Shown here: in pieces, positions 33,780-41,983 of the stretch
How the letters are laid out: each line of letters starts with the position of its first letter
Position numbering within the stretch: position 1 is the stretch's first letter
Assembly (NCBI GenBank): GCA_021740905.1
Contig: JAIOYV010000006.1
Span: 1-64,000, forward strand
Reading direction: 5' to 3'
DNA length: 64,000 bases
Source of the DNA: Bacteroidales bacterium
GTDB lineage: Bacteria > Bacteroidota > Bacteroidia > Bacteroidales > M50B96
Made by a program: the position numbers and the translations under genes
The notes under the pieces: model-generated
What the model saw: only the letters and a program-made list of their open reading frames with translations
Databases searched by the model: none
What the model was told of the DNA's origin: nothing

Positions 33780-36428
33780 ATGAATACAAGCATTAACAAA
33801 GTAATTATCGTATGCCTTCTCCTAATCCTTCCCGGAATGTTAATGGCCCAAAAAGTGGTTTTAAAACCAACGACGGTTGCAAAAGCTTTTTATCACGATA
33901 AGTCGAAAGCATTGCGGGATATTGACCCGAAGGATCCAACTTCAGTGAAAAATACCTGGCCAGGTGGAGTTGTTCAGAACAATTTCGAACACCGGAAGTA
34001 TGTAAAAACCAACGAATCAAAGTCGGCTCAGGTAGACAGGGTACTTCAAAAAAACATGGGCACCCGGCAGATGAGCCAAAACATGGATGCCAATTTCAAC
34101 GGCATGGGACGCGCTGATGCGGGTGGTGCAACACCTCCAGATCCATCGGGGGCGGCAGGGGTAGAGCATTATTTTCAGATGCTGAACCTGGCTTTTGAAA
34201 TATACGACAAAAGTGGGGTTTCGGTGTATGGCCCTTCGGCCAACAATACCATTTTTGATGGTTGGGACGATGGTCAACCCTGGAACAATACCAACGATGG
34301 CGACCCAATTGTGCTGTATGATGACCAAGCCGACAGATGGATGGTTTCCCATTTTTCACTGCCCTCATGGAATGGCCCATATTATATTTTGATTGCCTAT
34401 TCAGAGACTAACGATCCCCTGGGTTCCTATTATCGCTATGCTTTTCAATTCAATAACTTCCCAGATTATCCAAAATTCGGGATTTGGCCTGATGGCCTGT
34501 ATCTTACCTTGAACAGCAATTCCAACAACGCCGCGGTATTCCAACGCGATTCAATGTTGGTGGGTGGAAATGCAAACATGATTTCTTTTTCCATCCCTGA
34601 TTTCCCGGGTGGTGGTTTTAGGAGTGCGCTTGCTGCCGATTGCGACGGCACTTTCCCCGCTTATGGCACGCCCAATTATATTACTTACTACAACGACAAT
34701 GCCTGGGGCAGTTATCCCAACGACCATTTGCGCATTTGGGAATTTCATGCCGATTGGAACAACACCGGCAGTTCGACACTGACATTGCAAAACACACTTA
34801 TTACCGAATCCTTCGACTCCGATTTCGGAAGTGGATGGAACAATATCATGCAACCTAATGGTCAGAAAATTGATGCCATCGCCCAAGCTATGAATTTCAG
34901 GATGCAATACCGGGAATTTCCAGACCATTCGTCTATGGTTTGCAATTATGTGGTTGATGTTGATGGAAACGACCATGCCGGGATTCGCTGGTACGAGTTG
35001 AGAAAAGATACAGCAAGTACAGCGAGTTGGACCATTTATCAGCAGGGGACTTATGCACCCGATGCCGAGAATCGCTGGATGGGCAGCATGTCGATGGATA
35101 TGCACGGGAATATTGCATTGGCCTATTCAGTTTCTTCATCAACCACCTATCCTTCACTCCGTTTTACAGGACATACCGTGGGTGCTCCACTGGGCATTAT
35201 GAATATTACCGAAACTGAAATTTTTGCAGGCACCGGATCTCAATCAGGTAATAACCGCTATGGCGACTATTCGCACATGAGCCTCGACCCGGTTGATGAT
35301 GAGACTTTTTGGTTTACTTCCGAATACATTCCATCGAGTGGAAACTGGGAAACCCGGATTGCCTCATTTCATTTCGATCCTCTTGAGCTTGTGCCTGTCG
35401 ATGCAGGTATTCTTTCGTACGAAGGTCCTCTAAGCAGTTCAACCTTAAGCAACCAGGAAGCAATTTCGGTAAAAGTTGCCAATTTTGGCACCGATACACT
35501 ATTGAACATCCCTGTCGATTTGTATGTCAATAACACGCTGGTATCGTCCGATACCATTGTGGGGACCTTGCTTCCTGCCGACTATATTATCTATACCTAT
35601 ACCAATCTGGTCGACATGTCGGCCATTGGACAATATGATCTTTTAATGGTCCTCAGTTATTCAGGGGATACCATAACCAATAACGATAGTCTTTTGATTA
35701 GTGTCGATCACCCCGAACCCGCCTATTGTGATGCAGGTGGAGGTACTGGTTATGAATATATTTCAAAAGTACAAGTTGATAATTTCACAAAAAATAGTGG
35801 AGGTACGCAAGCTTACAGCAATTATTTAAGCGATACCATTGAGTTGCATGTTGGCGCTTCTCATGCAATGGTAGTTACCCTTGGGAATGGTTATAATTCA
35901 GATAAAGTTATTGTATGGTTCGATTGGAACCAGGATCTGGATTTTGACGATAGCAACGAAAAACTGGTTCTTGGTACAGGAGCCGGGCCGGTTAGCGGGT
36001 CAATCTCTGTCCCTTCCAATGCCATGCTTGGGAATTCGCGAATGAGGGTGCGCCTTTACGATCAGCAAAGTGGCCCGAACGGAACACCATGTGGCAGTTC
36101 CGATTATGGTGAGGTAGAAGATTATACCATCCTTGTAGGTAGTGCAGTTAACTCTATCATTATTCACCCCGAAGAGTTAGCCCTTTCATGCACCCCAAAC
36201 CCGGTTACAAACAATGCCACAGTAAGTTTTATGGGGATAAATCAAGATATGCTTGTTCAAGTGATCGATGAAGAAGGAAAGGAGATTTTTCAGCAAAACG
36301 TAAAGGCAAACCAGTCTCAAAACAAGCTACATGTTGATATGAAAGACAAGGCTCCGGGCTTATATTTTGTTCGCTTGCGTTTGAATAATTACACCATTGT
36401 TGATGTGAAAAAACTCATTAAAATATAA
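33780..36428 (+). CDS. secreted T9SS type A sorting-domain protein with GEVED domain
   Basis: 882 residues with an N-terminal signal peptide (VIIVCLLLILPGMLMAQ). The first ~500 residues are rich in Trp, Tyr, Asp, Asn and Gly, with no family I can name. Residues ~541-640 look like a CARDB/Ig-type module (ISVKVANFGTDTLLNIPVDL). Residues ~685-790 are a GEVED domain (VIVWFDWNQDLDFDDSNEKL ... YGEVEDYTILVG). The last ~85 residues form a T9SS type A C-terminal domain (CTPNPVTNNATVSF ... GLYFVRLRL ... VKKLIKI). SprA should export it to the surface. It lies between cusB and the periplasmic HMA gene without a visible terminator, so it is part of the metal-efflux unit. Confidence 0.82.
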   Translation: MNTSINKVIIVCLLLILPGMLMAQKVVLKPTTVAKAFYHDKSKALRDIDPKDPTSVKNTWPGGVVQNNFEHRKYVKTNESKSAQVDRVLQKNMGTRQMSQNMDANFNGMGRADAGGATPPDPSGAAGVEHYFQMLNLAFEIYDKSGVSVYGPSANNTIFDGWDDGQPWNNTNDGDPIVLYDDQADRWMVSHFSLPSWNGPYYILIAYSETNDPLGSYYRYAFQFNNFPDYPKFGIWPDGLYLTLNSNSNNAAVFQRDSMLVGGNANMISFSIPDFPGGGFRSALAADCDGTFPAYGTPNYITYYNDNAWGSYPNDHLRIWEFHADWNNTGSSTLTLQNTLITESFDSDFGSGWNNIMQPNGQKIDAIAQAMNFRMQYREFPDHSSMVCNYVVDVDGNDHAGIRWYELRKDTASTASWTIYQQGTYAPDAENRWMGSMSMDMHGNIALAYSVSSSTTYPSLRFTGHTVGAPLGIMNITETEIFAGTGSQSGNNRYGDYSHMSLDPVDDETFWFTSEYIPSSGNWETRIASFHFDPLELVPVDAGILSYEGPLSSSTLSNQEAISVKVANFGTDTLLNIPVDLYVNNTLVSSDTIVGTLLPADYIIYTYTNLVDMSAIGQYDLLMVLSYSGDTITNNDSLLISVDHPEPAYCDAGGGTGYEYISKVQVDNFTKNSGGTQAYSNYLSDTIELHVGASHAMVVTLGNGYNSDKVIVWFDWNQDLDFDDSNEKLVLGTGAGPVSGSISVPSNAMLGNSRMRVRLYDQQSGPNGTPCGSSDYGEVEDYTILVGSAVNSIIIHPEELALSCTPNPVTNNATVSFMGINQDMLVQVIDEEGKEIFQQNVKANQSQNKLHVDMKDKAPGLYFVRLRLNNYTIVDVKKLIKI

Positions 36429-36465
36429 AGGAAGAGAATATTTTTAATTATTAAAATTTAATAAA

Positions 36466-36846
36466 ATGAAAACAAAAGTAGTAGTATTCGCCATTGCAGC
36501 TCTTTTCGTATTTGGAATGAAAGGATTTGCAAACGATGTTAATTTTAAGGCTAATTTTCAGAAAAGCGAAATAAAAACCGATACGGTGAAAGTTTGGGGC
36601 AATTGCGAAATGTGCAAAAAAACCATCGAAAAGGCAGCCAATTCGGTCGAAGGGGTTTCAAAAGCCAAATGGAGTGTGAAAAAGAAAATCCTCACAGTTA
36701 GCTATAATGCCGATGCAACAAGCCTCGATGCCATTGAAAAAAAAGTGGCTTCAGTGGGTTACGATACCCGGAATTATACAGCAGAGAAGAAAGTTTATGA
36801 TAATCTTCATTCATGTTGCCAATACGATAGGCCAGAGAGAAAATAA
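36466..36846 (+). CDS. periplasmic heavy-metal-associated (HMA) domain protein
   Basis: 126 residues with a signal peptide (VVVFAIAALFVFGMKGFA). One HMA domain follows: VWGNCEMCKKTIEKAA holds the metal-binding CxxC pair, then VKKKILTVSYNADATSLDAI and VGYDTRNYTAEKKVYDNL, ending in HSCCQYDRPERK. It is closely similar to the two HMA modules of the CusB-type adaptor, including the C-terminal CCxYxRP. It should be a small soluble metallochaperone delivering Cu+ or Ag+ to the CusA/CusB system. The third HMA copy in one operon suggests duplication and fusion. Confidence 0.85.
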   Translation: MKTKVVVFAIAALFVFGMKGFANDVNFKANFQKSEIKTDTVKVWGNCEMCKKTIEKAANSVEGVSKAKWSVKKKILTVSYNADATSLDAIEKKVASVGYDTRNYTAEKKVYDNLHSCCQYDRPERK

Positions 36847-36877
36847 TTTTTTTGTGGGGGTTTTTTGGTAAATTTCG

Positions 36878-36916
36878 TGCACCTTGCAAGAGTTTTCTTT
36901 TGCGGGGTGCATTTTT
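36878..36916 (+). terminator. intrinsic terminator or leader hairpin before Crp/Fnr gene
   Basis: 12-bp stem (TGCACCTTGCAA at 36878-36889; TTGCGGGGTGCA at 36900-36911, with two G.U pairs) followed by TTTTT. It ends 10 bp before the regulator's ATG, so it either separates the efflux operon from the regulator or acts as an attenuator. Confidence 0.65.
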
Positions 36917-36926
36917 CAGATAAAAT

Positions 36927-37619
36927 ATGAATAATCAAGAAGGTATCAATTGTTGCAATTGCTCGCAGAAATCTCCTTTATTTAAAGGCTTGAGTGAGGA
37001 AGAATTGTGCCAGATTAGCGACATTAAAATCAGGGTGTCCTATAAAGCCGGTGAGGTAATTGTAAAGCAAGGCGCACCCCTAACCCACGTAATAAGTTTT
37101 ACATCGGGCCTGGCAAAAGTGTATATCGAAAGCTCGAACGACAAAAGCCTAATCCTTCATTTTATCAAGCCCACCCAGTTTCTTGGTGGGCCTGGCATTT
37201 ATGCCGATAACATGCACCATTTTTCGGTAATGGCCGTGGAAGATTCCACGGTTTGTTTTATCGAGATGGGCCTTTTCAAGTCAATCATAAAAAAGAATTG
37301 CGATTTTGCTGATGCCTTTATGATGCACCTCAGCAAAAACGGGATTTTCAACTACGAACGGTTCATCAGCCTGACCCAGAAAAATATGCATGGGCGCATT
37401 GCCGATGGCCTACTTTATTTGAATGATAAAATATTTGATGAGAGAAACCATGAGATCCGTATTTCCCGGCACGATCTTGCCAATCTTACTGGAATGTCGA
37501 GAGACAGTGCTATCCGGATTTTGAAAGATTTAAAAGAGGAAAGCATCATTGATATCACAAACAATGTCATAAAAATCACCAATAGAGAGAAGTTGATGGA
37601 GATAAGCAGAAAGGCATGA
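36927..37619 (+). CDS. Crp/Fnr family transcriptional regulator
   Basis: 230 residues. The N-terminal cyclic-nucleotide-binding-type beta-roll (about 20-140: VSYKAGEVIVKQGAPLTHVI) is followed by a dimerisation helix and a C-terminal HTH (ISRHDLANLTGMSRDSAIRIL). The N-terminus has a cysteine cluster, INCCNCSQKSPLF (Cys 9, 10, 12), and more cysteines at about 27 and 109, which resembles Fnr-type cofactor binding; metal or redox sensing is plausible but not shown. Position directly after the metal-efflux genes suggests it controls them. No cAMP-binding arginine signature was identified with confidence. Confidence 0.85.
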   Translation: MNNQEGINCCNCSQKSPLFKGLSEEELCQISDIKIRVSYKAGEVIVKQGAPLTHVISFTSGLAKVYIESSNDKSLILHFIKPTQFLGGPGIYADNMHHFSVMAVEDSTVCFIEMGLFKSIIKKNCDFADAFMMHLSKNGIFNYERFISLTQKNMHGRIADGLLYLNDKIFDERNHEIRISRHDLANLTGMSRDSAIRILKDLKEESIIDITNNVIKITNREKLMEISRKA

Positions 37620-37687
37620 GTCGCTTATGGTAAAAAAATTAAAACAACTCCCACGTCCTACAACTTATCAGAACTATTTTTAAAGCT

Positions 37688-37718
37688 GATGTTTATCGCG
37701 ATAAACACGATAAACATC
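37688..37718. promoter_or_regulatory. nested palindromes, three CGATAAACA half-sites
   Basis: A perfect 16-bp palindrome GTTTATCGCGATAAAC (37691-37706) overlaps a perfect 11-bp inverted repeat GATGTTTATCG...CGATAAACATC (37688-37698 and 37708-37718). This gives one inverted and two direct half-sites of CGATAAACA. It is a probable operator between the regulator gene and the T9SS/thioredoxin-like gene. Confidence 0.5.
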
Positions 37719-37891
37719 TTGTTTAATTCGCCACACTCAACACTTGCAGATTAGCTTAAACCCTTTCCATACTCTAAATTCGTATATGTTTTTTCAATAT
37801 TTGTTTTCATTGTTTTATGGTTGTTGAAAAGGGTATTTCAACCCAGGCTAAAGAACAATTAAATTAATTTTAACTCTAATTCTATTTTATT

Positions 37892-38671
37892 ATGAAGAGA
37901 TTTATTCTTTTAGTTTTAAGCGTTTTATATACGTCATTAACCTTTTCGCAGACCGTAGCCTCTGATTTTTCGGCGGATGATTGTAATGGGATTTCCCACA
38001 GTCTTTACACAGAAATGGATGAAGGGAAGGTAATCGTTATTGCATGGGTAATGCCATGTTTTAGTTGCTTAGCTCCAGCATTGGCAGCATATACAGCAGT
38101 AGAAAATTTCGAAAGCTCACATCCCGGCCAGGTTAAGTATTATTTGGTCGACGATTATGCAAATACCAGTTGTTCATCATTATCTTCGTGGGCAAACAGC
38201 AATGGTTTGGGTGAATCCGATGCAATTATTAGTAGTTCTTCTGTAAACATGTCGGATTATGGTATTCCTGGAATGCCAAAAATAATTGTTGTTGGTTGTT
38301 CCGGACATAAGGTGTATTATAATATGAATTATACTGCCAATGGCATTGAAACTGCAATCAGTGAAGCTTTATCGGATTGCAATTTTGTATCGATAAATGA
38401 TTTTGATAATTCGTTTAATTTTAGTCTATTCCCTAATCCATCGCAAGATATAATCACTGTTTCATACTCAATAATTAAATCATCAAAAGTGATAAATATT
38501 GATGTTTTAAATGTAACAGGAGAAATGGTATTAAATCTATTAGATGTGATTCCAAATAGTGGATTGGGCGAATTTCAGTTCAATACTGACCGTTTAAGCG
38601 ATGGGCTCTATTTTTTAAGAATGCAAACTAATGTGGGAACAAAAACAGTAAAATTTTCTGTTGCTCATTAA
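37892..38671 (+). CDS. thioredoxin-like secreted protein with T9SS sorting domain
   Basis: 259 residues. The signal peptide ends SLTFSQ (about 20). Residues ~30-165 resemble a redoxin/thioredoxin-like domain: VIVIAWVMPCFSCLAPALAAY contains the CxxC motif (PCFSC), and GIPGMPKIIVVG matches the cis-proline strand. Residues ~180-259 form a T9SS type A C-terminal domain (FSLFPNPSQDIITVSY ... DGLYFLRMQT ... TVKFSVAH). It should be exported by SprA and anchored at the surface, where CxxC could bind metal or handle disulfides. It is followed 50 bp later by an outer-membrane barrel gene. Confidence 0.75.
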   Translation: MKRFILLVLSVLYTSLTFSQTVASDFSADDCNGISHSLYTEMDEGKVIVIAWVMPCFSCLAPALAAYTAVENFESSHPGQVKYYLVDDYANTSCSSLSSWANSNGLGESDAIISSSSVNMSDYGIPGMPKIIVVGCSGHKVYYNMNYTANGIETAISEALSDCNFVSINDFDNSFNFSLFPNPSQDIITVSYSIIKSSKVINIDVLNVTGEMVLNLLDVIPNSGLGEFQFNTDRLSDGLYFLRMQTNVGTKTVKFSVAH

Positions 38672-38721
38672 GAATCTTTTTTAATAGCCAGCCTGTAAAG
38701 CTTATTTAAAATTTAAAAACC

Positions 38722-39738
38722 ATGCGTCATTTTATTATTGTTGTTTTACTACAACTGTTTATCATAACTGAAGGTAGTGCACAAGGGTGTTGCTCCGGTG
38801 GTAATGGAAGCCCAATTGCCGGCGGATTTTCGCAAGGGGTATTAAGGGAAAAACAAATTGAATTAGCTGGTAATTACAAATATTCCAATAGTAACAAATT
38901 TTTTGTTGAAGACAGGGATACATTACCATTATTTGATGCATTAAGTAGTAAGTACATGTACTTCAGGGCTGGGTATGGAATAACGAATAAGTTAACCTTG
39001 GAGGTTTCATTGGGTTATTATTTGGATAAGAGGTTGGTCGAATTGAAAGAACGTAATGCTGACGATGTCTTTTCTTCGGGCTTTGGCGATTTATTGATAT
39101 TTCCGCGATATGACATATATTATAAGTCGTCGGCTTCAAAGAAAACTGAGATCACAATTGGCCTTGGATATAAAATCCCAATAGGTTCACACACTGATTC
39201 ATCTCTTGTATACACAAATCCGACAACCGGGAAAGAGTATTATTTAATCTCCCCCCCAACCGTTCAACCTTCAAACGGCTCACAGGATATTCTTCTTTAC
39301 TTGTTTGGATTAAGAGCATACCCGACTATGAAATTGAACTTTTTTGCGAATGCCTTATTTATTAAAAAAGGGTTTAATTCATTAGGACAAAAATTTGGTG
39401 ACTATACAAGCGTGGGATTGTTTGCAAGTAAAACGTTTTTCAGAAAACTTGGTATTACAACTCAACTTAAGGCAGAATGGATTGGAAAATTGGAATCTGC
39501 AAGAAATGTCGATCAGGTTATAAATTATAATCTTGATCCAAGATCGACAGGATCGAAAAAAATATTCTTCATACCCCAATTAAGTTACACGTTTAATCAG
39601 TTTACCCTTTATGGCTTAACTGATATACCACTGTATCAATATGTTCGTGGGACTCAGGTTGGTTCTGAGTTAAGCATAACATTGGGCTTATCATATCGTT
39701 TCAGCAGGTTTTGCTCAGATCCTGAGCAAAAAGATTAA
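38722..39738 (+). CDS. outer-membrane beta-barrel protein, transporter-like
   Basis: 338 residues. The signal peptide ends TEGSAQ (about 20), and the mature N-terminus begins GCCSGGNGSPIAGGFSQGVL, a Gly/Cys motif recurring in a Bacteroidota family of outer-membrane proteins annotated as transporters. The remainder has amphipathic strands of an 8-12-stranded barrel (MYFRAGYGITNKLTLEVSLGYY ... ITLGLSYRFSRF). The adjacent cysteines may bind metal, in keeping with the cluster, but this is inference. It probably shares a transcript with 37892. Confidence 0.65.
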   Translation: MRHFIIVVLLQLFIITEGSAQGCCSGGNGSPIAGGFSQGVLREKQIELAGNYKYSNSNKFFVEDRDTLPLFDALSSKYMYFRAGYGITNKLTLEVSLGYYLDKRLVELKERNADDVFSSGFGDLLIFPRYDIYYKSSASKKTEITIGLGYKIPIGSHTDSSLVYTNPTTGKEYYLISPPTVQPSNGSQDILLYLFGLRAYPTMKLNFFANALFIKKGFNSLGQKFGDYTSVGLFASKTFFRKLGITTQLKAEWIGKLESARNVDQVINYNLDPRSTGSKKIFFIPQLSYTFNQFTLYGLTDIPLYQYVRGTQVGSELSITLGLSYRFSRFCSDPEQKD

Positions 39739-39771
39739 TTGATTTCATATTCGGAAATCGAAAACAATTAC

Positions 39772-39779
39772 TATTTTTG
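39772..39779 (+). promoter_or_regulatory. -7 element of tRNA-Leu
   Basis: TATTTTTG fits TAnnTTTG; 17 bp before the mature 5' end of the tRNA. Confidence 0.5.
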
Positions 39780-39796
39780 CACACCTTTAAAAACAC

Positions 39797-39880
39797 GCCC
39801 AGATGGCGGAATTGGTAGACGCGCTGGTCTCAAACACCAGTGTCAGCAATGACGTGCCGGTTCGACCCCGGCTCTGGGTA
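39797..39880 (+). tRNA. tRNA-Leu (anticodon CAA)
   Basis: 84 nt. The acceptor stem GCCCAGA/TCTGGGT (first pair G.U), D-arm with GGTAGAC, anticodon loop CTCAAAC between CTGGT and ACCAG, a long variable arm typical of class II tRNAs, and the T-arm GGTTCGACCCC are all visible. Discriminator A. CCA is not encoded (CAA follows). It reads UUG codons. Confidence 0.95.
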
Positions 39881-39886
39881 CAAGGC

Positions 39887-39916
39887 AAAAGCCGACTTTC
39901 ACGAGTCGGCTTTTTT
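39887..39916 (+). terminator. intrinsic terminator of tRNA-Leu
   Basis: AAAAGCCGACT / AGTCGGCTTTT stem (11 bp) with a 6-nt loop and T6 tail, directly after the tRNA. Confidence 0.85.
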
Positions 39917-39993
39917 GTTCGGGTACTACATAGGTACAACAAAAAGCCCTAAACTTTTATCATTCAACCTCACCAATCAATACTCGTCTGTTA

Positions 39994-40001
39994 TATATTT
40001 G
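39994..40001 (+). promoter_or_regulatory. -7 element of proline dehydrogenase gene
   Basis: TATATTTG fits TAnnTTTG, 16 bp before the ATG at 40018. It argues against the TTG at 40009 as the start. Confidence 0.55.
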
Positions 40002-40017
40002 CAAAAAATTGAACACA

Positions 40018-41184
40018 ATGGATTTTAACAACACTGAAATAGCATTCCGCAGCAAATCGGACAAAGACCTGGCCTGGGCCTATTTTTTGTTCCGCATTCT
40101 TGCCAACACCAAGCTGGTAATATTTGCCAATAAATTACTCGGATTGGCTCTTAGCCTAAAAATCCCTATTGGATGGATCGTAAAACCCACTGTGTACAAA
40201 CATTTTGTAGGGGGCGAAACCATCGATGGGTGCCAGAAATCGGTTCGATTGCTGGAAAAGTACAAGGTAAAGGCCATCCTGGATTTTTCTGTGGAAGGGA
40301 AAGAGTCGATCGAAGATATTGAACATGCGGTTAAGGAAACGTTGCAATCGATAAAGAACGCAGCAAGCGACCCCAATGTTCCGTTCGCGGTTTTTAAACC
40401 CACTGCCTTTACACGTGCCGATATCCTCGAAAAAGTTAGTGCAGGGGCAAAGCTTTCTGCTGCCGATAAAATAGAAGCCGACAACTTTCGCAAACGAGTA
40501 AATACCCTTTGCCAGGCGGCCTACGATGCCAACATACCCATTTTGATTGATGCCGAGGATAGCTGGTTTCAAAAATTTATCGACGATGTAGTGACCGAAA
40601 ACCAAATGCAATTCAACAAAGAAAAAGCCATTGTGTACAATACTTTGCAGATGTACCGGTGGGATCGCTTGGATTTCCTGAAACAATCCTACGAACATGC
40701 CAAAGCCAACAACTATTTCTATGGGGTGAAGTTTGTTCGGGGTGCGTACATGGAAAAAGAGCGAGAAAGGGCGAAAGAAAAAGGCTATAAATCGCCCATC
40801 CAGCCCGACAAAGAAAGCACCGACAGGGATTACAATGCAGCCCTAAAGTACTGCATGGAGCATATCGACCGCATTTCCATTTTCAATGGCACACACAACG
40901 AATACAGCTCGCAATACCTCGCCGACCTGATGGCCGAACAAGGTCTGGAGAAAAACGACAGCCGGATTTATTTTGCCCAATTGTTTGGCATGAGCGACCA
41001 TATCAGTTTCAACCTGGGAAACGAAGGCTATAATGTGGCCAAATATCTGCCGTACGGACCCGTTCAGCATGTGATGCCCTATCTCTTTCGCAGAGCAGAA
41101 GAAAACACATCGGTGGCCGGACAAACCGGTCGCGAACTTAGTTTGATCCTGAAAGAACGGGAAAGGCGAAAAGGGAAGAAATGA
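40018..41184 (+). CDS. proline dehydrogenase
   Basis: 388 residues from the ATG at 40018 (the TTG at 40009 lies too close to the promoter). This is the FAD-dependent beta/alpha-barrel ProDH domain oxidising proline to pyrroline-5-carboxylate and passing electrons to quinone. Motifs: ILDFSVEGKE, FAVFKPTAFTRADIL, IPILIDAEDSWFQ, QMYRWDR, FYGVKFVRGAYMEKERERAKE (K and R of the active site), NGTHNEYSSQYLADLM, and LPYGPVQHVMPYLFRRAEEN with the substrate-binding arginines. It is monofunctional; no P5C dehydrogenase gene is adjacent. Confidence 0.92.
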   Translation: MDFNNTEIAFRSKSDKDLAWAYFLFRILANTKLVIFANKLLGLALSLKIPIGWIVKPTVYKHFVGGETIDGCQKSVRLLEKYKVKAILDFSVEGKESIEDIEHAVKETLQSIKNAASDPNVPFAVFKPTAFTRADILEKVSAGAKLSAADKIEADNFRKRVNTLCQAAYDANIPILIDAEDSWFQKFIDDVVTENQMQFNKEKAIVYNTLQMYRWDRLDFLKQSYEHAKANNYFYGVKFVRGAYMEKERERAKEKGYKSPIQPDKESTDRDYNAALKYCMEHIDRISIFNGTHNEYSSQYLADLMAEQGLEKNDSRIYFAQLFGMSDHISFNLGNEGYNVAKYLPYGPVQHVMPYLFRRAEENTSVAGQTGRELSLILKERERRKGKK

Positions 41185-41983
41185 TTAGTGATTAATGAAT
41201 ATTGATTAATCAAAGAGGTTTTTCCAAGTTGCAGCAAATAAATTCAATTAGTTTATTAATACTCAGGATGTAAAATTGAATCATTATAGAGTCGGCTTAT
41301 TATCATTGAGAAACTGTCGAATTAACTTCCCCAATTTAAGAATTAGCAATTTCTCAGAAATCAATCTAAAGATTGATTTAATCTGAGTTAATTATATTGG
41401 CTATTATTGAAATCTGTGAATCTGTGGCTTTAATATTTCTTTGAAAAATGCCACAGATTATTCACAGATTTTATTCTTTTTGTGTTCAAGAGAAAGTTCT
41501 CAGATTAACAATTTGCAATTTTGCGGAATTTATTTTAATAATTTCACATAGTTATATCCTTGCGTTTCTATTCCTATTTTCCATTATTCTTTAATCATCC
41601 ATCAACAATCATTAAAAGCTTTTGCCCGTATCCGTACAACTTTTGCAAATCTTCGTACAGTTTGAACCAGTTTGAGCTTCCTATGTTTTAGATCAAATCA
41701 CAATATTTCAAATGCTTATCATTTTGTGCCTGATTGTTGTAAGACGTGAGCCTTTTCAAAATGGGGGGATAACAAAAAATATTTCGCTTGGTTAATCAGG
41801 AGAAAGAAACAGGATTAGTGCAAATAGGAAATATCAAAAAATGGAAATATATGTTGATTATAGATTGAGAAGTTGACTTTCAACAGCTTGATTGATTTAT
41901 TTTGTGGCAAATTTGAAAATTACGAGATGAACTATATAGAAATAATTACTTTTACCAAAATTTAAAATTTAAACAGTGACTTT
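41185..41983. other. 800-bp gene-free AT-rich region with hairpins
   Basis: No gene of convincing quality on either strand. Structure: a perfect 10-bp inverted repeat AAATCAATCT-AA-AGATTGATTT (41358-41379), flanked by CTCAG/CTGAG, and a second element at 41410-41471. Further on, TACTTTTA (about 41949-41956, one base off the -7 consensus) may be the promoter of the S46 peptidase. Confidence 0.45.
41410..41471. repeat. inverted repeat AAATCTGTGAATCTGTGGC type
   Basis: The left arm at 41410-41428 and the right arm at 41450-41471 are complementary except for a 3-nt insertion (AAT) in the right arm. The AATCTGTG...CTGTGGC pattern resembles dispersed palindromic repeats common in Bacteroidota intergenic DNA. 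Confidence 0.6.
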
